A stretch of DNA of 55,379 nt from Burkholderiales bacterium (GCA_020851255.1 JADZDA010000150.1:1-55379), one strand, 5' to 3'; counted from the stretch's first letter, positions 1 to 8,960 are shown. Translations and numbers: made by a program. Notes: generated by a model not told the origin, from the sequence alone.

Positions 1-2
1 AG

Positions 3-1016
3 CTCGTCCGCTACGCGAAGGGCGACCGCGTCGAGCTCGAGCGCAACGACGGCTGGTGGGGCGGGAAGACGCCGTGGGAGAAGGTCACGCTGCGGCTGCT
101 CACCAACGACGCGTCGCGGGTCGCGGCGCTCCTCGCCGGCGACGTGCAGGCGATCGAGGCGGTGCCCACGGCCGACGTCGCGAGGCTCAGGCAGGACAAA
201 CGGCTGTCGATCTACCGGCAGGTGTCCGACCGGCTGATGTACGTCCACATGGACAGCGCGCGCGACGCGACGCCGCACGTCACCGCGAAGGACGGCAAGC
301 CGCTCGCGAAGAACCCGCTGAAGGACCCCCGCGTGCGCAAGGCGCTGTCGATGGCGATCAACCGGCCGGCGATCGTCGAGCGCGTGATGGAGGGCGAGGC
401 GGTCCCCGCCGGGCAGCTCGTGCCCGAGTTCCTGTTCGGCGCGACGAAGAACCTGAAGGTCGAGAAATTCGACCTGGAGGGGGCGAAGCGGCTGCTCGCC
501 GAAGCCGGCTACCCGGACGGGTTCGCCGTGACGCTGCATGCGACCAACAACCGCTACGTCAACGACGCCAAGATCGCGCAGGCGATCGCGCAGATGTGGA
601 CCCGGGCCGGCCTGAAGACCGACGTCGTCGCGATGCCCTCGGCCACGTTCTTCCCGCAGGCGACCGAACTCAAGTTCAGCGCGCTGCAGGCCGGCTGGTC
701 GACGGGCACCGGCGAGGCCTCGTCGTCGCTCAAGGCGCTGCTGATGACGTTCAGCCGCGAGAAGGGCTTCGGCACGGCGAACCGCGGGCGCTACTCGAAC
801 GGCAAGGTCGACGCGCTGACCGAGGACGCGCTGATGACCGTCGAGGACGTCAAGCGCGAGGCCTACCTGCAGCGCGCGACCGAGATCGCGATCAACGACA
901 CCGGCCTGATCCCGCTGCACTTCCAGGTGAGCCTGTGGGCGACGCGCGACGGGATCGGGTACGTGCCGCGCGTCGACGAACAGACGCTCGCGCACAAGTT
1001 CGCGCCGCGCAGGTGA
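3..1016 (+). CDS. ABC transporter substrate-binding protein, family 5 (5'-truncated by window edge)
   Basis: The frame is open from the first bases of the window and ends at TGA 1014-1016, so at least 337 residues are visible and the N-terminus with its signal peptide lies outside. The sequence has the pattern of the C-terminal two thirds of an extracellular solute-binding protein of family 5 (DppA/OppA type): an NDASRVAALLAGDVQAIE segment, then KDPRVRKALSMAINRPAIVE, then a long lobe ending in a conserved region around IPLHFQ. Family members bind peptides, nickel, opines or similar ligands in the periplasm and deliver them to an ABC importer. No permease or ATPase gene is visible downstream, so those partners would have to lie upstream. 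The ligand cannot be told from the sequence. The next gene begins 43 bp later on the same strand. Confidence 0.88.
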   Translation, partial: LVRYAKGDRVELERNDGWWGGKTPWEKVTLRLLTNDASRVAALLAGDVQAIEAVPTADVARLRQDKRLSIYRQVSDRLMYVHMDSARDATPHVTAKDGKPLAKNPLKDPRVRKALSMAINRPAIVERVMEGEAVPAGQLVPEFLFGATKNLKVEKFDLEGAKRLLAEAGYPDGFAVTLHATNNRYVNDAKIAQAIAQMWTRAGLKTDVVAMPSATFFPQATELKFSALQAGWSTGTGEASSSLKALLMTFSREKGFGTANRGRYSNGKVDALTEDALMTVEDVKREAYLQRATEIAINDTGLIPLHFQVSLWATRDGIGYVPRVDEQTLAHKFAPRR

Positions 1017-1059
1017 CGCCGGCCTTGCACGCGGACCGCGCGCTCCCGGACCGGCGCCG

Positions 1060-2526
1060 ATGAACGCGCCGCTGCCCGCGCACGCGGTGCGCACACCCGC
1101 CGCGCACTGGATCGGCGGACGATTCGTCTCCGCCCGCGGCGGCGCGACGCTGCCCGTCGTCGATCCGTCCGACGGTGCGCCGTTCGCCGCGATCGGGCGC
1201 GGCGACGCGGACGATGTCGCGTCGGCGATCGCCGCGGCGCGTGCCGCGTACGACGGCGCATGGGGCCGGACCGCGCCGGCCGACAAGGGGCGCCGCCTCG
1301 CCGCGCTGTCGCGCGCGATCGGCGAGCGCGCCGAGGAGTTCGCGTGGCTCGAGGCGCGCGACTGCGGCAAGCCGCTCAAACAGGCGCGCGCCGACGTCGC
1401 CGCCTGCGCGCGCTATTTCGAGTTCTACGGCGGCGCCTGCGACAAGCTGCACGGCGAGACGATCCCGTACACACCGGGCTACGGCGTGCTCGCCTGGCGC
1501 GAGCCGCACGGCGTGACCGGACACATCATCCCGTGGAATTATCCGCTGCAGATCTTCGGGCGCAGTGTCGGCGGCGCGCTGGCCGCCGGCAACGCGTGCG
1601 TGGTCAAGCCCGCCGAGGACGCCTGCCTGTCGATCCTGCGTCTCGCCGAACTCGCCTCGGAGGTCGGGTTCCCGGCCGGCACCGTCAACGTCGTGACCGG
1701 CCTGGGCGCGGAGGCGGGGATAGCGCTCGCGCGCGGCGAGATCGACCACCTGTCGTTCACCGGGTCGGCGGCGACCGGCACGATCGTCGCGCAGGCGGCC
1801 GCGGTCCGGCACGTGCCGGTGACGCTGGAGCTGGGCGGCAAGGGACCGCAGCTCGTGTTCGACGACGCCGACCTGGACGCGGCGCTGCCGGCGATCGTCA
1901 ACGCGATCGTGCAGAACGCCGGGCAGACCTGCTCGGCGGGCAGCCGGCTCCTGGTCCAGCGCTCGCGCTACGACGAGACGCTCGAGCGCGTCGGACGCGC
2001 GTTCGCCGCGCTGCGCGTGGGCCCGGCGTTCGCCGATCTCGACTGCGGACCGCTGATCCGCGCTTCCCAGCGCGACCGGGTCGCCGGCTTCCTCGACGAA
2101 GCGGTGGCTGCGGGCTACCGGGTGGTCGCGCGGGGCACGATCGCCGCGGACGCGCCGGCGGGCGGCTACTACGTCGTGCCGACGCTGGTCGCCGACGTAC
2201 CCGCCGACGCGCGCATCGCCTGCGACGAGGTCTTCGGGCCGGTGCTCGCCGCGATGGCGTTCGACGACGAGGCCGACGCGGTCAGGCTCGCCAACGCGAC
2301 GCCCTACGGCCTGGTCGCCGGCGTCTGGACGCGCGACGGCGCGCGCCAGTTCCGGATGGCGCGCGCGATCCGCGCCGGCCAGGTCTTCGTCAACAACTAC
2401 GGTGCCGGGGGCGGTGTCGAGCTGCCGTTCGGCGGCGTCGGTCGCTCCGGCCACGGCCGCGAGAAGGGGCTGGAGGCGCTGCTCGGCTTCACGCAGTTGA
2501 AGACGGTCGTCTTCCGGCACGGCTAG
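1060..2526 (+). CDS. NAD(P)-dependent aldehyde dehydrogenase family protein
   Basis: A 488-residue protein of normal length for the ALDH superfamily, which oxidises aldehydes to acids with NAD(P). The Rossmann-type coenzyme region is present (IIPWNYPLQI, then VVKPAEDA, then the FTGSAATG turn). The general-base glutamate is in LELGGKGPQ (E257) and the catalytic cysteine in GQTCSAGSR (C291); both sit at the usual positions. The motif EVFGPVL and the C-terminal PFGGVGRSGHGREKG are also present. It most resembles the betaine aldehyde / aminoaldehyde dehydrogenase branch, but the substrate is inferred only loosely. It follows the solute-binding protein gene closely and may oxidise a product of the imported compound. 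Confidence 0.93.
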   Translation: MNAPLPAHAVRTPAAHWIGGRFVSARGGATLPVVDPSDGAPFAAIGRGDADDVASAIAAARAAYDGAWGRTAPADKGRRLAALSRAIGERAEEFAWLEARDCGKPLKQARADVAACARYFEFYGGACDKLHGETIPYTPGYGVLAWREPHGVTGHIIPWNYPLQIFGRSVGGALAAGNACVVKPAEDACLSILRLAELASEVGFPAGTVNVVTGLGAEAGIALARGEIDHLSFTGSAATGTIVAQAAAVRHVPVTLELGGKGPQLVFDDADLDAALPAIVNAIVQNAGQTCSAGSRLLVQRSRYDETLERVGRAFAALRVGPAFADLDCGPLIRASQRDRVAGFLDEAVAAGYRVVARGTIAADAPAGGYYVVPTLVADVPADARIACDEVFGPVLAAMAFDDEADAVRLANATPYGLVAGVWTRDGARQFRMARAIRAGQVFVNNYGAGGGVELPFGGVGRSGHGREKGLEALLGFTQLKTVVFRHG

Positions 2527-2544
2527 GGAGAGGATCGGACCGGC

Positions 2545-3180
2545 ATGCACGAATGCAGCAAGGCGGTCGCGCGGCGACTGCACGATGCGCGGTTCGCGAC
2601 GCGCTGGTTCGTCGGCGACGGCATCGACATCGGCGCCGGCGGCGATCCGCTGGGCAAGTACCGCGAGCTCTTCCCGGGCATGCGCTCGTGCCGCGCGTGG
2701 GATCTGCCCGACGGCGACGCGCAGACGCTGCCCGGTGTCGCCGACGAGACGTTCGACTTCGTCCACTCGAGCCACTGTCTCGAGCACATGCGCGAGCCGG
2801 CGGCCGCGCTCGACCACTGGATCCGTGTCGTCAGGCCGGGCGGCCATCTCGTGATCATCGTTCCCGACGAGGATCTCTACGAGCAGGGCGTGTTCCCGTC
2901 GACGTTCAACGCCGACCACAAGTGGACGTTCACGATCGCCAAGTTCGCGAGCTGGTCGCCGAAGTCGGTCAATGTCACCGATCTCTTGAACGGCGTCTCG
3001 GACCGCGTGCAGCCGGTCAGGATCGAGCTGCTCGACGCCACCTACCGCTATGTCGGCGTGCCGCGCGTCGACCAGACGATGACGCCGGTCGCGGAGTCCG
3101 CGATCGAGATCGTGCTGCGCAAGTGGACCGCGGACGAACTCGCGCTGCGCGGGCGCGTACGGCGGTCGGCCGGCGGATGA
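2545..3180 (+). CDS. class I SAM-dependent methyltransferase (type 11-like)
   Basis: A 211-residue protein with a methyltransferase core. The glycine-rich SAM-binding loop is GIDIGAGGDPLGKY near residues 28-41, motif II is FDFVHSSHCLEHM, and the post-II strand is VVRPGGHLVIIVPDEDLY. The family transfers a methyl group from S-adenosylmethionine to small molecules or glycans in the cytoplasm. The acceptor is unknown. It lies between an aldehyde dehydrogenase and an SDR on the same strand, a little upstream of the GDP-fucose genes, so a sugar-modifying role is possible but not shown. The gene starts 18 bp after the aldehyde dehydrogenase stop codon, with GGGAGAGGA upstream as a plausible ribosome-binding sequence. 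Confidence 0.85.
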   Translation: MHECSKAVARRLHDARFATRWFVGDGIDIGAGGDPLGKYRELFPGMRSCRAWDLPDGDAQTLPGVADETFDFVHSSHCLEHMREPAAALDHWIRVVRPGGHLVIIVPDEDLYEQGVFPSTFNADHKWTFTIAKFASWSPKSVNVTDLLNGVSDRVQPVRIELLDATYRYVGVPRVDQTMTPVAESAIEIVLRKWTADELALRGRVRRSAGG

Positions 3181-3262
3181 GCGCGCCTGACGGCGGGCCG
3201 CGCCGGAGCGCCCCGTGCGGCGCCGGGCGCCACCGGGAACGGCATCGACGACGGGGAATCGC

Positions 3263-4018
3263 ATGCGTCTGAACGACAAGGTCGCGATCGTGACCGGGGC
3301 CGGATCCGGCTTCGGCGAAGGCATCGCCAAGCGCTACGCGGAGGAGGGCGCGCGCGTCGTCGTCAACGACCTGAACGCGCACGGGGCCTCGCGCGTCGCC
3401 GCGCAGATCAACGCGGCCGGAGGGCGCGCCCACGCGGTGCCCGGCGACGTGTCGCGTGACGCCGACGTGGCGCGACTGGTGGCGACCGCGCTCGCCGCGT
3501 ACGGCGACCTGCACGTCGTCGTCAACAACGCCGGGACCACGCATCGCAACCAGCCGATGCTCGACGTGTCCGAGGACGAGTTCGACCGGATCTACCGGGT
3601 CAACGTCAAGAGCCTGTTCCTGACCGCGAAGCACGCCGTGCCGCACTTCCGGGCGAAGCGCGACGGCGTCTTCGTGACCATCGCCTCGACCGCCGGCGTG
3701 CGCCCGCGTCCGGGGCTCACCTGGTACAACGGCAGCAAGGGCGCGGCGATCGTCACGTCGCGCTCGATGGCGGCCGAGCTCGCCAAGGACAACATCCGGG
3801 TCAACGTGATCAATCCGGTGGCCGGCGAGACCGCGATGCTCGCGCAGTTCATGGGCGAGGACACGCCGGAGACGCGGATGCGCTTCGTCGCGTCGATTCC
3901 GCTGGGCCGGCTGTCGAAGCCGGGCGACATCGCGGCGGCGGCCGTGTTCTTCGCCTCGGACGAGGCGGCGTTCGTCACCGGCGCCTGCCTCGAAGTCGAC
4001 GGCGGCCGCTGCGTCTGA
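3263..4018 (+). CDS. SDR family NAD(P)-dependent oxidoreductase
   Basis: A classical short-chain dehydrogenase/reductase of 251 residues. It has the cofactor motif TGAGSGFGEG near the N-terminus, VNNAGTT in strand 4, the catalytic serine in the IASTAG segment, and the YNGSK catalytic Tyr/Lys pair. The C-terminus EVDGGRCV is typical of FabG/glucose dehydrogenase-like SDRs. The frame stays open upstream to 3215, but the ATG at 3263 gives the standard MRLNDKVAIVTGAG start, so the shorter form was chosen. Its substrate is not evident. It converges on the fcl gene across a 46-bp gap. Confidence 0.92.
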   Translation: MRLNDKVAIVTGAGSGFGEGIAKRYAEEGARVVVNDLNAHGASRVAAQINAAGGRAHAVPGDVSRDADVARLVATALAAYGDLHVVVNNAGTTHRNQPMLDVSEDEFDRIYRVNVKSLFLTAKHAVPHFRAKRDGVFVTIASTAGVRPRPGLTWYNGSKGAAIVTSRSMAAELAKDNIRVNVINPVAGETAMLAQFMGEDTPETRMRFVASIPLGRLSKPGDIAAAAVFFASDEAAFVTGACLEVDGGRCV

Positions 4019-4064
4019 GCGCCGCGGTTCCCCGGGGCGGAGCCTGAGCGGCGCCGGGGGGCTT

Positions 4065-5021
4065 TCAGGCGGCCGCACCGGTCCCGGGGACCGTTTCCTC
4101 GAACCAGCGCAGCGTGCGCGCGAGGCCGTCCTCGAGCGGGATCGTCGCGCGGAATCCGAACGCGCGCTCGGCGCGCGAGGTGTCGAGCCGGCGGCGAGGC
4201 TGGCCGTCGGGGCGGGTTGCGTCCCAGGTGAATTCGCCGTCGTAGCCAGCGATCCGGGCGATCGTCGCCGCCAGCGCGCGGATCGTGATCTCCTCGCCGG
4301 TCGCGAGATTGACCGGCGCCTCGTCGTCGTAGTGCTCCGCGGCGAGGAGCAACCCGCGCGCGGCGTCGTCGACGTAGAGGAACTCCCGGCTCGCCGTGCC
4401 GCTGCCCCAGCAGGATACGGTCCGCTCGCCGCGCCGGCGCGCCTCGACGCACTTGCGCACCAGCGCCGGGATCACGTGACCGTGCTCGAGGTCGAACGAG
4501 TCGCGCGGACCGTAGAGGTTCGCGGGGAGCACGTGGATCACCGGCAGTCCGTACTCCCGGCGGTAGGCCTGGCCGCCGGCGAGCAGCGCGCGCTTGGCGA
4601 TCGCGTAGGGCGCGTTGGTTTCCTCGGGATAGCCGTTCCACAGGTCGTCCTCGCGGAAGGGCACCGCCGTTTCGCGCGGGTATTCGCAGGCGGTCCCGAC
4701 GACGACGACCTTGCCGACGCCGGCGATGCGCGCGGCCTCCAGCAGCTCGACGCCCATCACCGCGTTCTCGTAGAAGAACCGGGCCGGGTGGGCGCGATTC
4801 GCGCCGATGCCGCCGACGACGGCGGCGAGGTGCAGCACCGTCGACGGTCGCACCGAGTCGAGGAGCCGGCGCACCGCCGCGCGCTCGGTCAGGTCGACGT
4901 CGCGCCGGCGCGGGACGACGACCGACGCGCAGCCGGCCGCGCGCAGCCGGTCGACGACGTGCGAACCCAGGAATCCGGCGCCGCCGGTGACCACGACGCG
5001 CTGGCCGCGCCAGTGGCTCAT
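4065..5021 (-). CDS. fcl: GDP-L-fucose synthase (GDP-4-keto-6-deoxy-D-mannose epimerase/reductase)
   Basis: A 318-residue NAD(P)-dependent extended SDR that carries out the last step of GDP-L-fucose synthesis, an epimerisation at C3/C5 followed by NADPH reduction. The N-terminal [15 protein letters not shown] dinucleotide motif is followed by [34 protein letters not shown] (catalytic Tyr/Lys), [20 protein letters not shown] (with the conserved His) and [11 protein letters not shown]. All are family hallmarks. Where the E. coli enzyme has a serine two residues before the catalytic cysteine, this one has threonine (GTAC). Its start overlaps the gmd stop by four bases (ATGA), so the two are translationally coupled. 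Confidence 0.94.
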   Translation of the reverse strand: MSHWRGQRVVVTGGAGFLGSHVVDRLRAAGCASVVVPRRRDVDLTERAAVRRLLDSVRPSTVLHLAAVVGGIGANRAHPARFFYENAVMGVELLEAARIAGVGKVVVVGTACEYPRETAVPFREDDLWNGYPEETNAPYAIAKRALLAGGQAYRREYGLPVIHVLPANLYGPRDSFDLEHGHVIPALVRKCVEARRRGERTVSCWGSGTASREFLYVDDAARGLLLAAEHYDDEAPVNLATGEEITIRALAATIARIAGYDGEFTWDATRPDGQPRRRLDTSRAERAFGFRATIPLEDGLARTLRWFEETVPGTGAAA

Positions 5022-6034
5022 CGCGGCATCCGCGTGACGCGGCCCGCGCGCGCGTCGTCGACGAGCTTCGAGTCGGCGTCGACCATCAGCGCGACCAGTT
5101 CGTCGAAGCGCACGCGCGGCTCCCAGCCGAGCACGCGCCGCGCCTTCGCGGCATCGCCCTGCAGACGGTCGATCTCGTTGGGCCGGCGGTAGCGCTCGTC
5201 GATGCGCACGTGCTCGCGCCAGTCGAGCCCGGCGTGCGCGAACGCGCGTTCGCACAGCTCGCGGACCGAGCGGGTCTCGCCGGTGGCCACCACGTAGTCG
5301 TCCGGCGCGTCGTGCTGGACGATCCGCCACATCGCTTCGACGTACTCGGGTGCGTAGCCCCAGTCACGGCGGGCGTCGAGGTTGCCGAGCCAGACGTGCT
5401 GCTCGAGGCCGGCACGGATCGCCGCGACGGCCCGGCTGACCTTGCGCGTGACGAAGGTCTCGCCGCGGCGCGGAGACTCGTGGTTGAACAGGATACCGTT
5501 GGACACGTGCATCCGGTAGGCGTCGCGGTAGTTGACCGCGGTCCAGTACGCGGCGACCTTGGCCACGCCGTAGGGGCTCACCGGGGCGAACGGCGTCGAC
5601 TCGTCCTGCGGCGCGACCGTCGTCCGCCCGTACATCTCGCTCGACGACGCCTGGTAGACACGCGTGCGCACGAGACCCGACTGGCGGATCGCCTCGAGCA
5701 GGCGCACCGTGCCCAGCGCGGTGATGTCGTGCGTGTACTCGGGGATGTCGAAGCTGACGCGCACGTGGCTCTGCGCCCCGAGGTGGTAGACCTCGTCGGG
5801 CGCCACCTCGTAGACGAGCTTCACCAGGTTCGCGGAGTCGGCGAGATCGCCGTAATGGAGCACCAGGCGGGCGCCGTCGACGTGCCGGTCCTGGTAGACG
5901 TGGTCGATGCGCCCGGTGTTGAACGTCGAGGCCCGGCGGACGATGCCGTGGACCTCGTAGCCCTTCGCGAGCAGGAGTTCGGCCAGGTAGGAACCGTCCT
6001 GCCCGGTGATGCCGGTGACGAGCGCACGCTTCAA
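5018..6034 (-). CDS. gmd: GDP-mannose 4,6-dehydratase
   Basis: A 338-residue extended SDR converting GDP-D-mannose to GDP-4-keto-6-deoxy-D-mannose, the substrate of the adjacent Fcl. The N-terminus [20 protein letters not shown] is the signature of Gmd. Further motifs are [35 protein letters not shown] (catalytic Tyr/Lys), [18 protein letters not shown] and [20 protein letters not shown]. The length is slightly shorter than the roughly 370 of many homologues, through a short C-terminus. It is first in a two-gene minus-strand operon with fcl and divergent from the fucosyltransferase gene, so GDP-fucose supply and use are encoded side by side. Confidence 0.96.
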   Translation of the reverse strand: MKRALVTGITGQDGSYLAELLLAKGYEVHGIVRRASTFNTGRIDHVYQDRHVDGARLVLHYGDLADSANLVKLVYEVAPDEVYHLGAQSHVRVSFDIPEYTHDITALGTVRLLEAIRQSGLVRTRVYQASSSEMYGRTTVAPQDESTPFAPVSPYGVAKVAAYWTAVNYRDAYRMHVSNGILFNHESPRRGETFVTRKVSRAVAAIRAGLEQHVWLGNLDARRDWGYAPEYVEAMWRIVQHDAPDDYVVATGETRSVRELCERAFAHAGLDWREHVRIDERYRRPNEIDRLQGDAAKARRVLGWEPRVRFDELVALMVDADSKLVDDARAGRVTRMPR

Positions 6035-6147
6035 GGTCGGCCCTGCGGTCCTTCGGCGGGTGTCGCGGCCGGGGCCGCGTGGCGTGATTATCGCCGACCG
6101 CGCCGCGCGGTGCGCTAGGATGGGGCCTCACACCCGGGCGGCGGCCG

Positions 6148-7056
6148 ATGCGGACCATCCTGCTGTGGAACGACGACTGGCGGATGGCCGGCCCGGACCG
6201 CGAGCTCGCGGCGCCGGGCTGGCGGCTGACGCGCGACCGGTGGTGCGCGCCGCTCGCCGACGCGATCGTGTTCCACCTGCCGACGCTCGACCCGGTCACG
6301 CTGCCGGCCGGGCGTCGCCCGGGCCAGCGCTGGGTCGGCTGGTCGATGGAGAGCGCCGCGAACGCGCCTTCCTTCGCCGACGCGGCGTTCCTCGCGCGCT
6401 TCGACCTGACGATGAGTCACCGTCGCGACGCCGACGTGTGGACGCCCTACCTGCCGTCGCGCGAGGAGCTGATGCAGCCGCCGGTGCCCAAGACCGAGCG
6501 CGCGACCGCGGTCTACATCGCGTCGAATCCGCGCGACCACAACGGCCGCACCGCGTACGTCGCCGGATTGATGCGCCATCTCGCCGTCGATAGCTGGGGG
6601 GCGTGCCTGAACAACCGGACCTTCGCTCACGATGAAGGCCGCGCCACCAAGCTCGCCACGATCGCGCGCTACCGGTTCACCCTCGCGTTCGAGAACGCCT
6701 GCGAGCGCGACTACGTCACGGAGAAGTTCTTCCACGCGCTGTCCACCGGTTCGGTGCCCGTCGTGCTGGGCGCGCCGGAGATCTCGCAATACGCGCCCGA
6801 TCCGGCCGCCTACGTCGACGCGTCGCGCTACCCGGACCCCGCGGATCTCGCCGCGAGGCTCGCGGCGCTCGCCGCCGATGAAACGGCCTATCAGGCTATG
6901 CTCGCCTGGAAGCGCACCGGGCCCGGCCCTTCGCTCGCGTCGATGCTGGACGCGGTCGCCGTCGACCCGTGGACCCGGCTCGCCCGGCGCCTGGCGGACG
7001 ACCGGGACGGGCAGGGGAGGGCCGGTCAGTCGCGCGCTCAGCGCGCGGGCGTGTAG
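6148..7056 (+). CDS. glycosyltransferase family 10 (fucosyltransferase-like)
   Basis: A 302-residue protein with the GT10 core: GWSMESAANAP, then SNPRDHNGRTAYV, and above all FTLAFENACERDYVTEKF followed by HALSTGSVPVVLG. This is the donor-binding signature of alpha-1,3/1,4-fucosyltransferases, which transfer L-fucose from GDP-fucose. There is no signal peptide or membrane segment, so it is probably cytosolic or peripheral at the inner membrane. The neighbouring gmd and fcl supply the donor. The acceptor (O-antigen, exopolysaccharide or a protein glycan) is not evident, because no other polysaccharide genes are visible here. Its last 19 bases overlap the end of the convergent gene 7038-7658. 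Confidence 0.88.
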   Translation: MRTILLWNDDWRMAGPDRELAAPGWRLTRDRWCAPLADAIVFHLPTLDPVTLPAGRRPGQRWVGWSMESAANAPSFADAAFLARFDLTMSHRRDADVWTPYLPSREELMQPPVPKTERATAVYIASNPRDHNGRTAYVAGLMRHLAVDSWGACLNNRTFAHDEGRATKLATIARYRFTLAFENACERDYVTEKFFHALSTGSVPVVLGAPEISQYAPDPAAYVDASRYPDPADLAARLAALAADETAYQAMLAWKRTGPGPSLASMLDAVAVDPWTRLARRLADDRDGQGRAGQSRAQRAGV

Positions 7057-7658
7057 CGGGTCAGCACCGATTCGACCGATTCCCGGGAGCCGCCGGACTC
7101 GCGCGTGGACGTCGTCGTGTCGCGGACGAATTTCGCGACCGCCTTGACCTGCGGGCAGTACCAGTAGGTCTCTTTCATCTGCCGCGAGTAGGAGTTCTTG
7201 TACGTCGCCTCGGAGGTCCCTTCGGCCCGGTAGCAGTCGAACGTGCCGGCGGGTACGGTGAGCGGTTCCCGCGCGACGACCTTGTACTTGTTGCGCTGGT
7301 CGATCAGGTTCGTCTGCAGCATTTGTTTGGAGATGAACGACCACTCGTCGCCGACCTTCATCGGAAAACGGATCGCCGTGCGACCGTACTCGGCGCCGCG
7401 CGGATCGACGAAGTTCCACGACCCGTCGAATTTCATGGTCTTGTCCGGCGCGGTCTGGACGGTGAAGCCGCCGTCCGCGTCGACGGACAGCACCTTGCGG
7501 CCCCAGGAGACCTCCTTGCCGTCCTTGTCGACCTGCTTGTAGGCCCATTGGTCGCCGACGGCGATCGTGGGCTTGTCGGCGGTCTGGGCGGACGAGGTCG
7601 ACGTCGCCAGGACGGTCGCGACGAAGAGGAGACTGCGGGTGAGGGCGGCGTGGGTCAT
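7038..7658 (-). CDS. exported protein of unknown function
   Basis: A 206-residue protein with a cleavable signal peptide (hydrophobic LLFVATVLATSTSSAQ, predicted cut after AQ near residue 25). The mature part begins TADKPTIAVGDQWAYKQVDKDG and looks like an all-beta periplasmic domain with alternating short strands. It includes a VGDEWSF repeat of the earlier VGDQWAY pattern and two cysteines (FDCYRAEG and YWYCPQVK) that could form a disulfide. I do not recognise a named family. Its 3' end overlaps the fucosyltransferase gene on the other strand. About 77-92 bp upstream of the start there is a TGTAAC/TGTTAC direct repeat resembling the operator between the OmpR-like regulator and spy-like genes of this window, so envelope-stress regulation is possible. 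Confidence 0.75.
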   Translation of the reverse strand: MTHAALTRSLLFVATVLATSTSSAQTADKPTIAVGDQWAYKQVDKDGKEVSWGRKVLSVDADGGFTVQTAPDKTMKFDGSWNFVDPRGAEYGRTAIRFPMKVGDEWSFISKQMLQTNLIDQRNKYKVVAREPLTVPAGTFDCYRAEGTSEATYKNSYSRQMKETYWYCPQVKAVAKFVRDTTTSTRESGGSRESVESVLTRYTPAR

Positions 7659-7730
7659 CGGGCGCTCCAGCGGAAGTTGCAGCCCGTTCTTGGGCTTGGA
7701 GCAGCGAGCATAGCCGGAATGCCGGCGACG

Positions 7731-7750
7731 GGAAGTAACACTTCGTTACA
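7731..7750 (-). promoter_or_regulatory. candidate OmpR/CpxR-type operator upstream of the exported protein gene
   Basis: Read on the minus strand the site is TGTAACGAAGTGTTACTTCC, a TGTAAC/TGTTAC direct repeat with a 10-bp period. It lies about 77-92 bp before the start of the gene at 7038-7658. The same TGTAAC-N4-TGTAAC pattern occurs at 25747-25762. The site is also partly palindromic (GTAAC-N5-GTTAC on the plus strand), so a hairpin or a different dimeric regulator is the alternative. Confidence 0.45.
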
Positions 7751-7842
7751 TCGTTTTCGAGCAGTCGTCCAGGCTGCGGTTCCGGGGCCAGTGGGTCTGG
7801 ACCGCCGGCCGGGTCATGGGGGGTGCCCCGGCGCAGGTCCTG

Positions 7843-8799
7843 TCAGACCTGCTGGATCAACGCAGGCAGGCGGCGGATGTCGATGGTCTGGGCGCGCTGC
7901 GCGATCTCGCCGCCGTAGCGCTGCACCAACCCCTGCCCCTGCTCGAGCAGCGGGGCGAACGCCGCCTTGAGCCGGGCGGCGTCGAGCTGGCGTCCGCCCC
8001 CGTAGTACTGCCGGGCGATCTGGCCGATCGCCCAGGTGGTCGCGAACGCCATGCCCGAGCTCGCCGCCTGGCGGCCGATCGTGCGACCCATGCCGCCGAG
8101 CACGCTGCCCAGCAGGCCGCCCAGGAGCTTGCGGCCGAACTGCTCGAGGTACTGGCCGGTCAGTCCGACGCCCAGCGCCGCGATGAACTCCTTGATGTGG
8201 CCCTGATCGAGCTCGTAGCCGTGCAACTGGCCGATCCGGTAGACGAGACGCACCTGCAGCGGCAGGATCGCCATCGAGGCGAGCGACTCGGGCAGGAGCT
8301 CCAGCGCGGCGTTGGTGATCGACGCGCTGACGATCCGGCGGTCGAGGTCGGCCGGGTCCGGGGCCGGGCGGCCCGGAGTCGCGGCGGCGGCGGCGGGTCC
8401 GCTGCCCGCGGCGGCGGCCCCCAGCGGGCTCGCCGCGATCTCGTCGGCCTGCCGCACGACCTGCTCGGCATCGGTGGGCTTGAGCCCGAGCGCGAGGGCG
8501 AGCTCGCGCAGGAAGGCGGCCTCCGCTTCGCCGTGCACGCCGTCGGCGTCGACGACCGCGACGGCGAGCTCGTAGGCGTACTGGCGCTCCGCAAGCGTGG
8601 AAAGCGGAGCGACGACGTCGGCGAGCGGTGGCCGCTCGAGCAGCACTTTCCGGTCGAGCTCGGCCAGGTCGACGCGGTCGCCGGCGAGGCGCGTGGCGAG
8701 TTCGCGCATCCTCGCACGTTCGCGCTCGTCCTTCCCGCCGTCGGCGAACGCGGCGAGGAGCGCGATCGTGAGCAGGCTGTTGATCCGGGCTTCGTCCAT
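7843..8799 (-). CDS. TerB-like/DUF697 domain protein
   Basis: A 318-residue protein. The N-terminal half (about residues 1-125) has two TerB-like acidic motifs, AAFADGGKDERERARM and VVDADGVHGEAEAAFLREL, typical of the tellurite-resistance TerB fold. An Ala/Pro-rich linker follows. The C-terminal half (about residues 165-318) matches DUF697: LPLQVRLVYRIGQLHGYELD, a glycine-rich hydrophobic segment LLGGLLGSVLGGMGRTIG and TTWAIGQIARQYYGGGRQ. DUF697 proteins are often membrane-associated GTPase partners, but no GTPase is visible here. An in-frame ATG at 8832 would add 11 residues; the start chosen gives the natural TerB N-terminus. The function is unknown. Confidence 0.75.
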   Translation of the reverse strand: MDEARINSLLTIALLAAFADGGKDERERARMRELATRLAGDRVDLAELDRKVLLERPPLADVVAPLSTLAERQYAYELAVAVVDADGVHGEAEAAFLRELALALGLKPTDAEQVVRQADEIAASPLGAAAAGSGPAAAAATPGRPAPDPADLDRRIVSASITNAALELLPESLASMAILPLQVRLVYRIGQLHGYELDQGHIKEFIAALGVGLTGQYLEQFGRKLLGGLLGSVLGGMGRTIGRQAASSGMAFATTWAIGQIARQYYGGGRQLDAARLKAAFAPLLEQGQGLVQRYGGEIAQRAQTIDIRRLPALIQQV

Positions 8800-8960
8800 G
8801 GCGGGTCGGGGCGGGTGGGGGAATCGCGACATCGTATCGCGGCGCCGGTCGTCGACGCGGGCGCGGCGACGAAGGGGCCGGGGCGCGGACGAACGTCGCC
8901 CGGGGTGCGCGGCCGGCGTACCGATGGACGTGCCGCGGGCCGGCGCCGGCGTTCGGATAT

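Noticed and set aside
4019-4064. GC-rich inverted repeat GCGCCGC/GCGGCGC between the convergent SDR and fcl genes, considered as a terminator
   Set aside because: The stem is only 7 bp with a 22-base loop and there is no T-run on either strand; repeats like this arise easily at this GC content.
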